Below, in pieces: positions 23,965 to 33,786 of a stretch of DNA of 64,000 bases. The position numbers and the translations under genes were made by a program. The DNA is from Agromyces sp. Marseille-P2726 (GTDB lineage: Bacteria; Actinomycetota; Actinomycetes; Actinomycetales; Microbacteriaceae). Within the stretch, counting starts at the first letter, position 1; each line of letters opens with the position of its first letter. Below the pieces are notes generated by a model, which did not search any database, was not told where the DNA came from, and was given only the letters and a program-made list of their open reading frames with translations. The DNA lies in the NCBI RefSeq assembly GCF_902809835.1, contig NZ_CADDWM010000012.1:310708-374707 (forward strand), in the 5' to 3' direction.

Positions 23965-26004
23965 ATGGCCGAACGCATCTGTGGGGTCTGCGGCACCAAG
24001 AACGACGCCAATGCGCGCTTCTGCAAGAACTGCGACAACTACCTCGGCTGGGATGTCGGCAGTTCCACGCTCGACGGCGAGGCACTTTCCGGCACCGTTC
24101 CTCCCGTCGTCGACGAGGTTCCGGCCGAGTCGGCGGCGACCGATCCCGCTGCGACATCCAACGCGGCGACCAGCGGCGAGTCTGCGCAGGTTACGGGGAC
24201 CAGCACGACCGCGACCGGCACGGTCGAGCCGCAGCCCGAGAACGAGGGGCACGGCTCGCCGACAGTGACCGTCGCCGATTCCGAGGTGGTCGTGACGCGG
24301 GATGCCCCGGCCCAGGTCGAGTTCTCGATCGAGAACACGACCGACATCGTCGACGGGTACGTCATCGAGGCCGTCGACCCGCCGGCGTGGCTCGAACTCG
24401 TGCACCCCGATGTTCACCTGATGCCGGGAGAGGCCCGTGCCTACTCGCTGTCGCTCGGGTTGCGGGGCGAGGCAATGGTGGTGGCGCAGCGTTTCCCGCT
24501 CACCCTCGTCGCCCGTTCGCTGGAGGACGCGCAGCGCAGCGCTGACCTCCGCGTCGTCGTGACCGTGCCGCCGTACGGGCCGCGCCCCACGCTCGAAGCC
24601 CAGCCGGCGCTCATCCGCCTCGAGGACGCGGACTCGGGCTCGTTCTCGGTGCGGCTCGACAACCGTGCCGCGAACTACCCGCAGACCCTCGGAATGAGCG
24701 GCAGCGATGCCGAGGGCGTCGTGAAGTTCACGTTCACGCCCGAGGTGGTCGAGGTGCCGGCCGGCTCGATGGTCGAGGTCGCTGCCACGTTCAGGGCGCC
24801 GCAACCCGCGCCCGGCCAGCAGCTGAACCGCCAGCTCACGGTGGCCGCGACGAACGACGAGGGTCCGATCACGACGATCGTCACCCTCGTGCAGAGCACC
24901 GAGGCGGCCCCGGTCGACGCGCCGATCCGCGTGCAGGTGCAGCCCAGCAGCATCCGGCTCGTCGATGCCACCGAGGCCGACTTCGAGGTGCATGTCGACA
25001 ACCGTGGCGGCCATTCGGGGGTCACGGTCGCGCTGTCCGGCGTCGATCCCGAACAGCGGCTCTCCTTCGCGTTCGTGCCGGCGCGGTTCGTCGCGGTTCC
25101 CGGACACGTCACCCGAGCCAACGGCCGGCTCCGAGCGCATCAACCACCGCGCGGGACGAGCGCGACGCATCCGTTCACCGTGATCGCCTCCGACGGGACG
25201 ACGGATGTCGAAGCCTCGGCCTCGCTCGAGATCAGCGCGTCGGCCGCCGCGATCGCAACCGCCGAACTGCGCGCCCACCCCGAGAAGCTGAACATCGGCA
25301 CGCGCGGCGACGGCCAGTTCTCCATCGAGGTCGACAACCGCAGGGGCGCCGAGCCGCTGAACGTGGCCTTCGCCGGGCAGTCCGACGACGGGCTCGTGCG
25401 CGCTCGGTTCACACCGCCGAACCTCGCCGTCGCACCCGGTGCCGTGGGGCACACCCGGATGTCGGTGTCGAGCCCCCACCCACCCCCGCGCGAGGTCGGC
25501 GTGCGTCGACTCGAGATCCTCGCGTCCGACGGAACGCAGAGCCTCACCGCGAACGCGGAGCTCACGCAGACGGGGCCCGATCGTCGGCGACCGGCCAGTC
25601 GGTGGCTCGTGGTGCTGGGAGCGCTGCTCGTGCTGGTCGGCGCCCTCGTGATCCCATGGTTCCAGGACTCGCCGGTGAACCTCGACGTCGGGATCGTGCC
25701 CCAGGTGCTCATCGACGTGCTCAACCAGGGTGTGCCACCGTTCACGGCGGCGATCGCCGTGGCGGAGGCGCCGCTGCGCATCCTGCTGGTGGTCCTGGCG
25801 GTCGCAATGCTGTTCGGGATGGCGGGCAAGGGAGGATTGACGCGCAAGTGCGCCATCCTCGCGGTGCTGTTGAGCGTCGCCTACGTCGTGTCGATCGCCG
25901 TCGTGATCTCGTCGTTCCCACCTCTCTCGTTCGGCATTCCGATCATCTGGCTGGGCGCCGTGCTCGCCTACATCGGAGGAGTACTCGCCCGCCCTGCCGA
26001 GTGA
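23965..26004 (+). CDS. Zinc-ribbon, Ig-like repeat membrane protein (possible CIS membrane anchor)
   Basis: The product is 679 residues. An N-terminal zinc ribbon has C6, C9, C20 and C23 (CGVCGTKNDANARFCKNC). An acidic linker follows, then about four Ig-like/DUF11-like modules between 95 and 535 (VEFSIENTTD, FSVRLDNRAANYP, FEVHVDNRGGHSG, FSIEVDNRRGAEP). The C-terminus has four predicted helices between about 548 and 675 (WLVVLGALLVLVGALVIPWF, LLVVLAVAMLFGMAG, ILAVLLSVAYVVSIAVVISSF, IIWLGAVLAYIGGVLA). Most of the protein should be cytoplasmic. In Streptomyces a membrane protein is needed for CIS-linked cell death; a similar tethering role here is a guess from location and architecture. Confidence 0.6.
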   Translation: MAERICGVCGTKNDANARFCKNCDNYLGWDVGSSTLDGEALSGTVPPVVDEVPAESAATDPAATSNAATSGESAQVTGTSTTATGTVEPQPENEGHGSPTVTVADSEVVVTRDAPAQVEFSIENTTDIVDGYVIEAVDPPAWLELVHPDVHLMPGEARAYSLSLGLRGEAMVVAQRFPLTLVARSLEDAQRSADLRVVVTVPPYGPRPTLEAQPALIRLEDADSGSFSVRLDNRAANYPQTLGMSGSDAEGVVKFTFTPEVVEVPAGSMVEVAATFRAPQPAPGQQLNRQLTVAATNDEGPITTIVTLVQSTEAAPVDAPIRVQVQPSSIRLVDATEADFEVHVDNRGGHSGVTVALSGVDPEQRLSFAFVPARFVAVPGHVTRANGRLRAHQPPRGTSATHPFTVIASDGTTDVEASASLEISASAAAIATAELRAHPEKLNIGTRGDGQFSIEVDNRRGAEPLNVAFAGQSDDGLVRARFTPPNLAVAPGAVGHTRMSVSSPHPPPREVGVRRLEILASDGTQSLTANAELTQTGPDRRRPASRWLVVLGALLVLVGALVIPWFQDSPVNLDVGIVPQVLIDVLNQGVPPFTAAIAVAEAPLRILLVVLAVAMLFGMAGKGGLTRKCAILAVLLSVAYVVSIAVVISSFPPLSFGIPIIWLGAVLAYIGGVLARPAE

Positions 26005-26137
26005 CCAGGTGGTCCAGGGCGAGCCGCGCCTCGACCGCGCTTCGCCGTCGGCCGAGCTTCCGTACAGCGGAATCCGCGCTCGTCGCGCTTCGATCGACGC
26101 GATAGCTTGACACCGGTCAGCCCGAAAGGAACCGCCG

Positions 26138-27790
26138 ATGTCGTCGACGCCCTACCTGTTCCATGCGCCGCGCAGCACGCCCGAATCTCGCGCAGGCAAA
26201 CCGCCCGCCCCGCGCACCGAGCGCGCGGAGGGGATGATGATCGAGCGCGACGTCGAGGTTGTGGCCGCGTCGGGTCGCACCATCCAGGCCGACATCTATC
26301 GACCGGATTCCGAGGAACCTGCCGCGGTGCTCATCGCCTGGTCGCCGTATGGCAAGCACAACCCTGCCCCGATCGGGGTGATCTACCCCGACAGTGGCGT
26401 GCTGCCCGAGCACATCGGTCCGAAGACCACGTTCGAGGCGCCGGACCCCGACTACTGGGTGCCGCACGGCTACGCCATCGTCGTCGCGGACATCCCCGGA
26501 ACGTGGTACGCACGTGGCCCCGCCACCTACTGCTCGCCCGAGGAGGCAGAGGACTTCCGCGACTTCATCGAGTGGGCCGGAACGCAGCCGTGGAGCAACG
26601 GGAAGGTCGGTCTCTCGGGCGTCTCGTACCTCACGGTGTCGCAATGGCGCGTCGCCGAGTTGCATCCGCCCCATCTCGCCGCGATCAACCCGTGGGAGGG
26701 CTGGACCGACACGTATCGCGAAGTCGCTCGCCACGGCGGGATTCCCGAGACCTCCTTCTGGCCCTACATCTGGGAGCGGTGGGGCGCGAGCACCGGGGAC
26801 ATCGAGGATCTCGAGCGCGAAACCGAGGCCCACCCGTTCTACGACGTCTTCTGGGAGACCAAGTCGGCGAACCTCGAGCGGGTCACGGTGCCCGCGTGGG
26901 TGGTCGGCAGCTGGTCCGACCAGGGGCTGCACAGCCGGGGGACCCTGGAGGGCTTCCGAAGAATCTCCTCGACCGAGAAGTGGCTCGACATCCACGGCCG
27001 CAAGAAGTGGGGCGAGTACTACCTCCCCGAGAACGTCGAACGGCAACGACAGTTCTTCGACCACTTCCTCAAGGGCATCGACAACGGCTGGGAGAACCGC
27101 CCGCGCGTGCTGTACGAACAGCGCGAGTCGTACTACCGGGGCAGCACGCACCCGGCGGATGCATGGCCCATCCCCGAGGTGCGATACCGGGAGCTCTTCC
27201 TCGGGGAGAACGGCCACCTCGACGAGGCGCCGCCCGCACACGAGTCGTTCGTCGAGTACGACGGACGCGGAAGCGGCCTGCGGGAGCATCGCGTCGTCTT
27301 CGAGCACACCTTCGAGGCACGCACCGCCATCGTGGGGCACACGATCGCCGAGCTGAACGTCTCGGCACCCGACGCGACCGACATCGACCTCTTCGTGGCG
27401 CTGTTCAAGCGCGGCGTGGACGGCGAGATCGTCGGCTTCCCCTACTACGCGCAGTTCGAGGACGGTCCCGTCGCGGTCGGATGGCTGCGCGCGTCGCATC
27501 GCGAGCTCGACACCGAGAGGTCGTCGAGCTACCTCCCCGTGCTTGCGCATCGGCGGGAGCTTCCGCTGGCCGAAGACGGTCCCACGCACGTGACCGTGGA
27601 GGTGCTGCCGTCGGGCACCGTCTTCGAGCCGGGTGAGTCGCTGGTGCTGGTGATCCAGGGCAGGGACGTGATGGACTACTCGGCCAAGGTCTACGCCCGG
27701 CACCACGACACCGTGAACAACGGGCGGCACCGCGTCCACCTGGGTGGCGCGATCCCCTCGCGCCTCATCCTGCCGGTGCTGCGTTCGTGA
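26138..27790 (+). CDS. CocE/NonD family alpha/beta hydrolase
   Basis: The product is 550 residues from the ATG at 26138 (GAAAGGA upstream). The N-terminal alpha/beta hydrolase carries the family nucleophile motif GVSY with Ser163 (VGLSGVSYLTVSQW). The acid/His partners are probably in GSWSDQGLHSRG and IHGRKKWGEYY. The C-terminal jelly-roll domain (TAELNVSAPDATDIDLFVALF-like: AELNVSAPDATDIDLFVAL, PSRLILPVL) is the X-Pro dipeptidyl-peptidase type. The family cleaves esters or Xaa-Pro peptides. There is no signal peptide, so it is cytoplasmic. The substrate cannot be read from sequence; the gene seems to stand alone with the reductase that follows 22 bases later. Confidence 0.85.
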   Translation: MSSTPYLFHAPRSTPESRAGKPPAPRTERAEGMMIERDVEVVAASGRTIQADIYRPDSEEPAAVLIAWSPYGKHNPAPIGVIYPDSGVLPEHIGPKTTFEAPDPDYWVPHGYAIVVADIPGTWYARGPATYCSPEEAEDFRDFIEWAGTQPWSNGKVGLSGVSYLTVSQWRVAELHPPHLAAINPWEGWTDTYREVARHGGIPETSFWPYIWERWGASTGDIEDLERETEAHPFYDVFWETKSANLERVTVPAWVVGSWSDQGLHSRGTLEGFRRISSTEKWLDIHGRKKWGEYYLPENVERQRQFFDHFLKGIDNGWENRPRVLYEQRESYYRGSTHPADAWPIPEVRYRELFLGENGHLDEAPPAHESFVEYDGRGSGLREHRVVFEHTFEARTAIVGHTIAELNVSAPDATDIDLFVALFKRGVDGEIVGFPYYAQFEDGPVAVGWLRASHRELDTERSSSYLPVLAHRRELPLAEDGPTHVTVEVLPSGTVFEPGESLVLVIQGRDVMDYSAKVYARHHDTVNNGRHRVHLGGAIPSRLILPVLRS

Positions 27791-27812
27791 GGCGCGGCGT
27801 AGGCTCGCGAAG

Positions 27813-28751
27813 GTGACGGATGCCACGCGGCTCGCCCCGCTCGGACTCGGCCTGGCCGCAATCGGCCGGCCCGCCTACATCACCGAGGGGCGCGACGCCG
27901 TGCTCGGCCACGATCGCAGCGTCGACACGATGCGGAAGCGTGCCCACGACATGCTCGACACGGCGTGGGAGCGCGGCATCCGATTCATCGATGCCGCGCG
28001 ATCGTATGGGCGGGCCGAGGAGTTCCTCGGGTCGTGGCTCGCGGCTCACCCCGAACGGCGCGCCGAGCTGACGATCGAGTCGAAGTGGGGCTACGCGTAC
28101 GCGGGCGAGTGGCGCATGGACGCCCAGGTGCACGAGCGGAAGGAGCACACGCTCGCCATGTTCCGGGGGCAGTGGCCCGAGACGCTCGCCGCGCTCGGCG
28201 GCCCGCCCGACCTGTACCTCGTGCACTCGCTGACGCCCGACAGCCCGGCTCTCGCCGACGGTGAGCTGCTCGACGCGCTGCGCGAGCTCGCGGTATCCGG
28301 CGTCCGGGTCGGGGTCTCGACGAGTGGGCCTGCTCAGGATGCCGCGCTCGACGCGGCTCGCGAGTTGCCCGATTCCCCGTTCACCGCCGTGCAGGCGACG
28401 TGGAGTCTGCTCGAGCCGTCGGCGGGGCCAGCACTCGCCCGCGCGCACGATGCCGGCTGGTTCGTCGTGGTCAAGGAGGCGGTCGCGAACGGGCGGCTGG
28501 CACCGGGCGGCGATGTCGAGGCGGCCGCGGCGCTCGCCGCCGTGGACGGCCAGACCGTCGACGCGCTCGCCATCGGCGCGGCGCGCTCCCAGCCGTGGGC
28601 CGATGTCGTGCTCTCGGGAGCGATCGCGCCCGATCAACTCGACTCCAACCTCGCATCGAAAGCGCCGACGGCCGACCCGGCCGTGCTCGCAACGCTCGCC
28701 GAGGATCCTGCCCGGTACTGGGCGGCACGCGGCGAGCGACGTTGGACCTGA
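27813..28751 (+). CDS. Aldo/keto reductase family protein
   Basis: The product is 312 residues starting at the GTG at 27813 with GCGAAG upstream. The TIM-barrel AKR pattern includes RFIDAARSYGRAEEFLGSWL (catalytic Asp and Tyr region), ESKWGY (Lys region), PDLYLVHSLTPDS (His region) and an NADP-site-like SGAIAPDQLDSNLAS. Substrate is unknown. It begins 22 bases after the CocE-type gene and may be co-transcribed. Confidence 0.82.
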   Translation: MTDATRLAPLGLGLAAIGRPAYITEGRDAVLGHDRSVDTMRKRAHDMLDTAWERGIRFIDAARSYGRAEEFLGSWLAAHPERRAELTIESKWGYAYAGEWRMDAQVHERKEHTLAMFRGQWPETLAALGGPPDLYLVHSLTPDSPALADGELLDALRELAVSGVRVGVSTSGPAQDAALDAARELPDSPFTAVQATWSLLEPSAGPALARAHDAGWFVVVKEAVANGRLAPGGDVEAAAALAAVDGQTVDALAIGAARSQPWADVVLSGAIAPDQLDSNLASKAPTADPAVLATLAEDPARYWAARGERRWT

Positions 28752-28867
28752 GCGGTAGCGCACCCGGCGGGGACGACCTCACCCGCCTCAAGTTCGCGCA
28801 GGGAGCGACGCCCGCCGATGGCGAGTGATCCGTATCGCGCGGACGCAGCATCCGGTATGAAGAGAGC

Positions 28868-28915
28868 ATGAAGCTCCAGCACACCGGTGCGGCACAGAAC
28901 TGCGCCCGATCATGA
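28868..28915 (+). other. Possible 15-codon upstream reading frame coupled to the acyl-CoA dehydrogenase
   Basis: An ATG at 28868 preceded by GAAGAGAG opens a 15-residue frame (MKLQHTGAAQNCARS) whose TGA (28913-28915) overlaps the ATG at 28912 of the dehydrogenase. The dehydrogenase itself lacks an evident Shine-Dalgarno sequence, so re-initiation from this small frame is a reasonable explanation. Evidence is purely positional. Confidence 0.3.
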
Positions 28916-30045
28916 GCGAGGAGCGCGAGGCCCTCATCGCCGCGGTGCGCGAGTTCGCCGACGCGGAGCTCGCCCCGAACGCCTCGCAGTGGGATGCCGA
29001 GAAGTTCTTCCCGATCGACACGCTTCGCAAGGCCGGCAGTCTCGGACTCGGCGGCGTCTACGTGCGCGAGGACTTCGGCGGCTCCGCCCTGACGAGGGCC
29101 GACGCCGTCGCCGTGTTCGAGGAGCTCGCGAAGGGCGACACGACCGTCGCCGCGTACATCTCGATCCACAACATGGTCGCGTGGATGATCGACACCTTCG
29201 GCGACGAGGGGCAGCGCGAACGCTGGGTCCCGGGTCTCGCCGCCATGACCGACCTCGGCAGCTACTGCCTCACCGAGCCGGGGGCGGGGTCGGATGCCGC
29301 GGCCATCACGACCTCGGCCGTCCGCGACGGTGACGACTACGTCATCGACGGCGTCAAGCAGTTCGTCTCGGGTGCCGGGTCGTCGGCGGTCTACGTGGTC
29401 ATGGCGCGCACGGGTGGGCCCGGGGCGAAGGGGATCAGCGCCATCGTCGTTCCCGACGGAACCCCCGGCCTGAGCTTCGGGCGCAACGAGGCGAAGATGG
29501 GCTGGAACGCCCAGCCGACCCGACAGGTCATCCTCGAGGGTGTACGCGTGCCGGTCTTGAACCGGCTGGGGGCCGAGGGCGCCGGGTTCGGCATCGCCCT
29601 GAAGGGGCTCAACGGCGGCCGCCTGAACATCGCCGCCTGTTCCATCGGTGGCGCGCAGTGGGCGCTCGAGCGGGCCATCCAGTACGTGCACGAGCGCGAG
29701 ACGTTCGGTGCGCCGCTCGCGGAGAACCAGTCGATCGTGTTCACGCTGGCCGACATGGAGACCGAGCTGCAGGCTGCGCGTGCGCTGCTGGAGCGGGCGG
29801 CGATCAAGGCCGACGAGGGAGCGGTCGACGTCGTCACCGCGTGCGCCATGGCGAAGCGGTTCGCAACGGATGCCGCGTTCAGCGTCGCCAACACGGCGCT
29901 GCAACTGCACGGCGGCTACGGTTACCTGCACGAGTACGGCATCGAGCGCGTGGTCCGCGATCTGCGCGTGCACCAGATCCTCGAGGGCACGAACGAGATC
30001 ATGCGGCTGATCGTGGGTCGGAACCTGGTGAAGCGGCCCGAGTGA
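28912..30045 (+). CDS. Acyl-CoA dehydrogenase (short/branched-chain type)
   Basis: The product is 377 residues, the usual ACAD length. The FAD/substrate signature is YCLTEPGAGSDAAAITTSA. The catalytic base is probably Glu358 in QILEGTNEI, with ALQLHGGYGYLHEYGIERVVRDLRVHQ before it. The late Glu position is that of medium/short-chain and isobutyryl-CoA type enzymes. It oxidises an acyl-CoA to the enoyl-CoA and passes electrons to ETF, and etfB and etfA follow directly. Acyl chain preference cannot be decided; degradation of valine or fatty acids are the usual roles. Confidence 0.9.
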   Translation: MSEEREALIAAVREFADAELAPNASQWDAEKFFPIDTLRKAGSLGLGGVYVREDFGGSALTRADAVAVFEELAKGDTTVAAYISIHNMVAWMIDTFGDEGQRERWVPGLAAMTDLGSYCLTEPGAGSDAAAITTSAVRDGDDYVIDGVKQFVSGAGSSAVYVVMARTGGPGAKGISAIVVPDGTPGLSFGRNEAKMGWNAQPTRQVILEGVRVPVLNRLGAEGAGFGIALKGLNGGRLNIAACSIGGAQWALERAIQYVHERETFGAPLAENQSIVFTLADMETELQAARALLERAAIKADEGAVDVVTACAMAKRFATDAAFSVANTALQLHGGYGYLHEYGIERVVRDLRVHQILEGTNEIMRLIVGRNLVKRPE

Positions 30046-30179
30046 GCGACCGCAGGCACGGATGCCGCGGCATCCGCCTGCTGCTGTACCAACCCATCGC
30101 GCTTCTCAGCTGAGTTAGGCATGATTAACTGGTTCGGGCGAGCGCCGCGACTCGCCGATGATGAAAGGACTCGGGCCCG

Positions 30180-30956
30180 ATGAAGATCATCGTCCTCGTG
30201 AAGGAGGTCCCCGACACGTACGGGGAGCGAAAGCTCGACCTCGAGACGGGGCTCGCCGACCGCGCCGCGAGCGAGGCCGTGCTCGACGAGATCAGCGAGC
30301 GAGCGCTCGAGGTGGCGCTCTCGTATGCCGACTCCGCCCCCGACACGGAGGTCGTGGTGCTGTCGATGGCGCCCGAGAGCGCCGCCGCGACGATCCGCAA
30401 GGGACTGGCGATGGGAGCGGCATCCGCCGTGCACGTGACCGACCCCGCGTTGGCCGGGGCCGACCTCGGTCTCACCGCGCGCACGCTCGCGGCCGCCATC
30501 CGGCGCACCGGCTTCGACCTCGTCATCACCGGCAACCTCTCGACCGACGGCAGCGGCGGCGTGCTGCCCGCGATGCTCGCCGAGCTGCTCGAGGTGCCGA
30601 ACATGACGGCCCTCTCGGTGGTCGAGGTCACCGCCGACTCGGTGACCGGAACGCGCAGCGCCGACGACGGCGACATGCGGGTCAGGGCTCCGCTGCCCGC
30701 GGTCATCTCCATCAACGAGGCGCTCCCCGACGCGCGCTTCCCCAACTTCAAGGGCATCATGGCGGCGAAGAAGAAGCCGTTCGAGACGCTCAGCGCGGCC
30801 GACCTCGGCGTCGACCCCGAGGATGTCTCCGCCCCGGCTTCGATCATGACGGCCATCGCCGAGAAGCCTCCGCGCTCTGCGGGCGTGAAGATCACCGACG
30901 AGGGCGACGGTGGCACGAAGATCGCCGAGTACCTCATCGAGAACCGGCTCGTCTGA
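30180..30956 (+). CDS. etfB: Electron transfer flavoprotein, beta subunit
   Basis: The product is 258 residues starting MKIIVLVKEVPDTYGERKLD, with the beta-subunit signature region VITGNLSTDGSGGVLPAMLAELLEVPNMTALSVVEV (AMP-binding part). The heterodimer carries electrons from acyl-CoA dehydrogenases to a membrane acceptor. It precedes etfA by 10 bases and lies 134 bases after the acyl-CoA dehydrogenase. AGGACTCGGG upstream is a weak ribosome site. Confidence 0.93.
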   Translation: MKIIVLVKEVPDTYGERKLDLETGLADRAASEAVLDEISERALEVALSYADSAPDTEVVVLSMAPESAAATIRKGLAMGAASAVHVTDPALAGADLGLTARTLAAAIRRTGFDLVITGNLSTDGSGGVLPAMLAELLEVPNMTALSVVEVTADSVTGTRSADDGDMRVRAPLPAVISINEALPDARFPNFKGIMAAKKKPFETLSAADLGVDPEDVSAPASIMTAIAEKPPRSAGVKITDEGDGGTKIAEYLIENRLV

Positions 30957-30966
30957 GAGGAAGACC

Positions 30967-31953
30967 ATGACCGACCACCCCGCAGACTCCATCCTCGTCC
31001 TCCTCCAGGCCACGGCGACCGGTGAGCTCGCGAAGAGCACTGCCGGCCTCCTCGGTGCGGCCGCGCAGATCGGCACACCCGTCGCGCTCATCGTCGCCGA
31101 TTCCGCTCAGTCGCAAGCGCTCGCCGAGCAGGCCGCCGCGGCCGGTGCCGAGCGAGTCCTCGTCGCCGAGCCCGACTCGTCGTCGGCGCAGCTCCCCGTG
31201 CCGATGGTCGATGCGCTCGCCGCGGCCGCCGCAGCGGTCGCGCCCGACGCGGTGCTCGTCTCGAACTCGATCGAGGGCCGCGACGTCGCAGGCCGCTTCG
31301 CCGCACGCACGAACGCCCCGATCGCCGTCGACGTGGTCGGCGTCTCCCGCGACGAGGAGGGCGTCGTCGCGCACCACTCGGTGTACGGCGGCTCGTACAA
31401 CGTCGACTCGGCCGCCACCTTCGGGCCGCTCGTCGTGACGGTGCGCCAGGGTGCGGTCGAGGCTCGTGCCGATGCACGACCCGTCGCCGTGGAGACGCTC
31501 GAGGTGGCCGCGTCGAATGCGCCGGCCGCCACGATCGAGTCGTTCGAGCCGGCCGCCGAGTCGTCGAGCCGACCCGAGCTCCGCGGGGCGACGAGGGTCG
31601 TGTCGGGCGGCCGAGGCCTCGGCTCCGCCGAGAACTTCGCGCTCGTCGAGGAGCTGGCCGACGCGCTCGGTGCCGCCGTCGGGGCATCCCGAGCTGCGGT
31701 CGACGCCGGCTATGTACCCGCCACGCACCAGGTCGGCCAGACCGGCGTCTCGGTGTCTCCGCAGCTCTACATCGCGCTCGGCATCTCGGGTGCGATCCAG
31801 CACCGCGCCGGAATGCAGACGGCGAAGAACATCGTCGCCGTGAACAAGGACCCCGACGCCCCCATCTTCGAGGTCGCCGACTTCGGGGTCGTCGGCGACG
31901 TCTTCACCATCGTGCCGCAGCTCATCAGCGCACTCTCCGAGCGGAAGCGCTGA
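30967..31953 (+). CDS. etfA: Electron transfer flavoprotein, alpha subunit
   Basis: The product is 328 residues from the ATG at 30967 (GAGAGGAAG upstream). The FAD-binding C-terminal domain is clear: [50 protein letters not shown], then [55 protein letters not shown]. It pairs with EtfB. It is followed 3 bases later by the cytochrome b561-type gene, suggesting that this membrane protein receives electrons from this ETF. Confidence 0.94.
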   Translation: MTDHPADSILVLLQATATGELAKSTAGLLGAAAQIGTPVALIVADSAQSQALAEQAAAAGAERVLVAEPDSSSAQLPVPMVDALAAAAAAVAPDAVLVSNSIEGRDVAGRFAARTNAPIAVDVVGVSRDEEGVVAHHSVYGGSYNVDSAATFGPLVVTVRQGAVEARADARPVAVETLEVAASNAPAATIESFEPAAESSSRPELRGATRVVSGGRGLGSAENFALVEELADALGAAVGASRAAVDAGYVPATHQVGQTGVSVSPQLYIALGISGAIQHRAGMQTAKNIVAVNKDPDAPIFEVADFGVVGDVFTIVPQLISALSERKR

Positions 31954-31956
31954 GCG

Positions 31957-33762
31957 GTGGCCACCTACTCGCGCACGCTTCGCCGGGGACTGCCTCGCGT
32001 CCCCGGGGGCGAGGCGTGGCCTCCCGAGGGCGAAGCGCCCGCGCCCGTCGCGGCGGCGTCGGTCGAGGCTGCCGCGGTCGCTGCGGCGCCCGAGGTGGCG
32101 GAGCCGAGCGTCGAGGTGACGGATGCCGCGGCCGCCGTTGCTCACGAGGCTTCGACGGTCGGCGCGCCCGCAGCCTCGGTCGTGCCGGCGCGGTCGATCC
32201 GTCGCGGCCTGCCCCGCGTCCCCGGCGGAGAGCCCTGGCCGCCCGGTGGCGCTGCGCCTGCGGCTGCGGCCGCAGCCGCTGAGGCTCCACCGACGCCGAC
32301 CGAAGCCGTCGCGCTCGAAGTCGCCGCGCCCGCCGCAGCCTCGGCTGCCGGCGCCGCTACGACTGCACCCGACGCGGCGGTCGCCCCGCCGGTGCAGGCG
32401 GTCGCCCCGGCACCCGCCTCGGCGCCGGCGGACGTGACCTCCGGTCGCCCGCTCCGCCGCGGCCTGCCGCGGGTGAAGGGTGGAGCGCCGTGGCCCGCCG
32501 CGGGCAGCGCGCCCGCCGCGGCATCCGTGCCGGCTGCGGCATCCGCGCCGGTCGTATCAGAGGCCGCGGCGCCGCCGGCGGCCCCATCGCCGGCAGAGCC
32601 GGCCGCGGCATCCGTCGAGGCCCCGTCCGCACCGCCCGCCGTCCGGCGTGGCCTCCCGCGGACCGGTGCGGCGGCGGCGGCCGCCGCGACGCCCGAGGTC
32701 GCGACGCCCGAGGTCGCCGAGCAGCCCGCGGCCGCGGCATCCGTCGCCACTGCACCTGCAGCACCGACCGGGCGAGCCCCGCTCGCAAGCGCGGCCTCGA
32801 CTCGCCCGGCGCCTCCTCCCGCGCCACGCCGACCGGCGCGCCCGCCCGTGGAGAAGCCCAGCCGCTTCGGCGACTACACCCCCGGGCAGCTGCTCGGAAC
32901 CGCCCTCGTCGGCGGGGTCGGGCTGCTGCTCGCCGCCACCGGCGCCGTGGTCGCGACGGGCTGGTTCATCGGCCTTCCGTTCATGCAGGACTTCCTCGCC
33001 AGGTATCCGGGCGAGTACGAGCTGCCCGAGGGTGCGCCGGTCGGCATTCCCGCATGGCTCGGCTGGCAGCACTTCTTCAACGTGTTCCTGATCGTGCTGA
33101 TCATCCGGTCGGGGCTGCAGGTGCGCACCGAGAAGCGGCCCGCCGCGTACTGGACCCCACGCTGGTCGAAGACCCGCAAGATCAGCCTCGCGCTGTGGTT
33201 CCACCAGTCCCTCGACATCCTGTGGATCGTCAACGGCGTGGTCTTCGTCGTGCTGCTGTTCGCCACCGGTCAGTGGATGAAGATCGTGCCGACCAGCTGG
33301 GAGGTGTTCCCCAACGCGATCTCGGCGGGCCTGCAGTACCTGTCGCTGGACTGGCCCACGGAGAACGGCTGGGTCAACTACAACAGCCTGCAGCAGCTGG
33401 CGTACTTCGCGACCGTCTTCATCGCCGCCCCGCTCGCCATCATCACGGGCGTGCGCATGAGCGGCATCTGGCCGAAGAACGCGAAGACCCTGAACCGCCT
33501 CTATCCCGTCGAGTGGGCGCGTGCCGTGCACTTCCCGGTGATGCTCTACTTCGTGGCGTTCATCGTCGTGCACGTCGCGCTCGTCTTCGCGACCGGGGCG
33601 CTACGGAACCTCAACCACATGTACGCGTCGCAGGACGCGGTCAACTGGGTCGGATTCTGGATCTTCTTCGCGTCGATCGTGGTGATCGCGGCCGCCTGGG
33701 TCGCAGCCCGCCCGATGGTGCTCGCGCCGATCGCCGGGCTCTTCGGCAGGGTCGGTCGCTGA
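31957..33762 (+). CDS. Cytochrome b561-type membrane protein with repetitive RRGLPR arm
   Basis: The product is 601 residues from a GTG at 31957. Residues 1-300 are Ala/Pro-rich and contain four RRGLPR motifs at 9, 82, 167 and 230, the first three continuing V-P/K-G-G-x-x-WP. Residues about 305-601 form a di-haem cytochrome b domain with helices and four likely haem histidines ([29 protein letters not shown]). The etfB-etfA-cytb order implies a quinone- or haem-linked ETF acceptor used in place of classic ETF dehydrogenase. The long cytoplasmic arm is unusual for the family and may bind partner proteins. Confidence 0.8.
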   Translation: MATYSRTLRRGLPRVPGGEAWPPEGEAPAPVAAASVEAAAVAAAPEVAEPSVEVTDAAAAVAHEASTVGAPAASVVPARSIRRGLPRVPGGEPWPPGGAAPAAAAAAAEAPPTPTEAVALEVAAPAAASAAGAATTAPDAAVAPPVQAVAPAPASAPADVTSGRPLRRGLPRVKGGAPWPAAGSAPAAASVPAAASAPVVSEAAAPPAAPSPAEPAAASVEAPSAPPAVRRGLPRTGAAAAAAATPEVATPEVAEQPAAAASVATAPAAPTGRAPLASAASTRPAPPPAPRRPARPPVEKPSRFGDYTPGQLLGTALVGGVGLLLAATGAVVATGWFIGLPFMQDFLARYPGEYELPEGAPVGIPAWLGWQHFFNVFLIVLIIRSGLQVRTEKRPAAYWTPRWSKTRKISLALWFHQSLDILWIVNGVVFVVLLFATGQWMKIVPTSWEVFPNAISAGLQYLSLDWPTENGWVNYNSLQQLAYFATVFIAAPLAIITGVRMSGIWPKNAKTLNRLYPVEWARAVHFPVMLYFVAFIVVHVALVFATGALRNLNHMYASQDAVNWVGFWIFFASIVVIAAAWVAARPMVLAPIAGLFGRVGR

Positions 33763-33786
33763 GCGTCGCCTCGGCGCCGCTCGACG

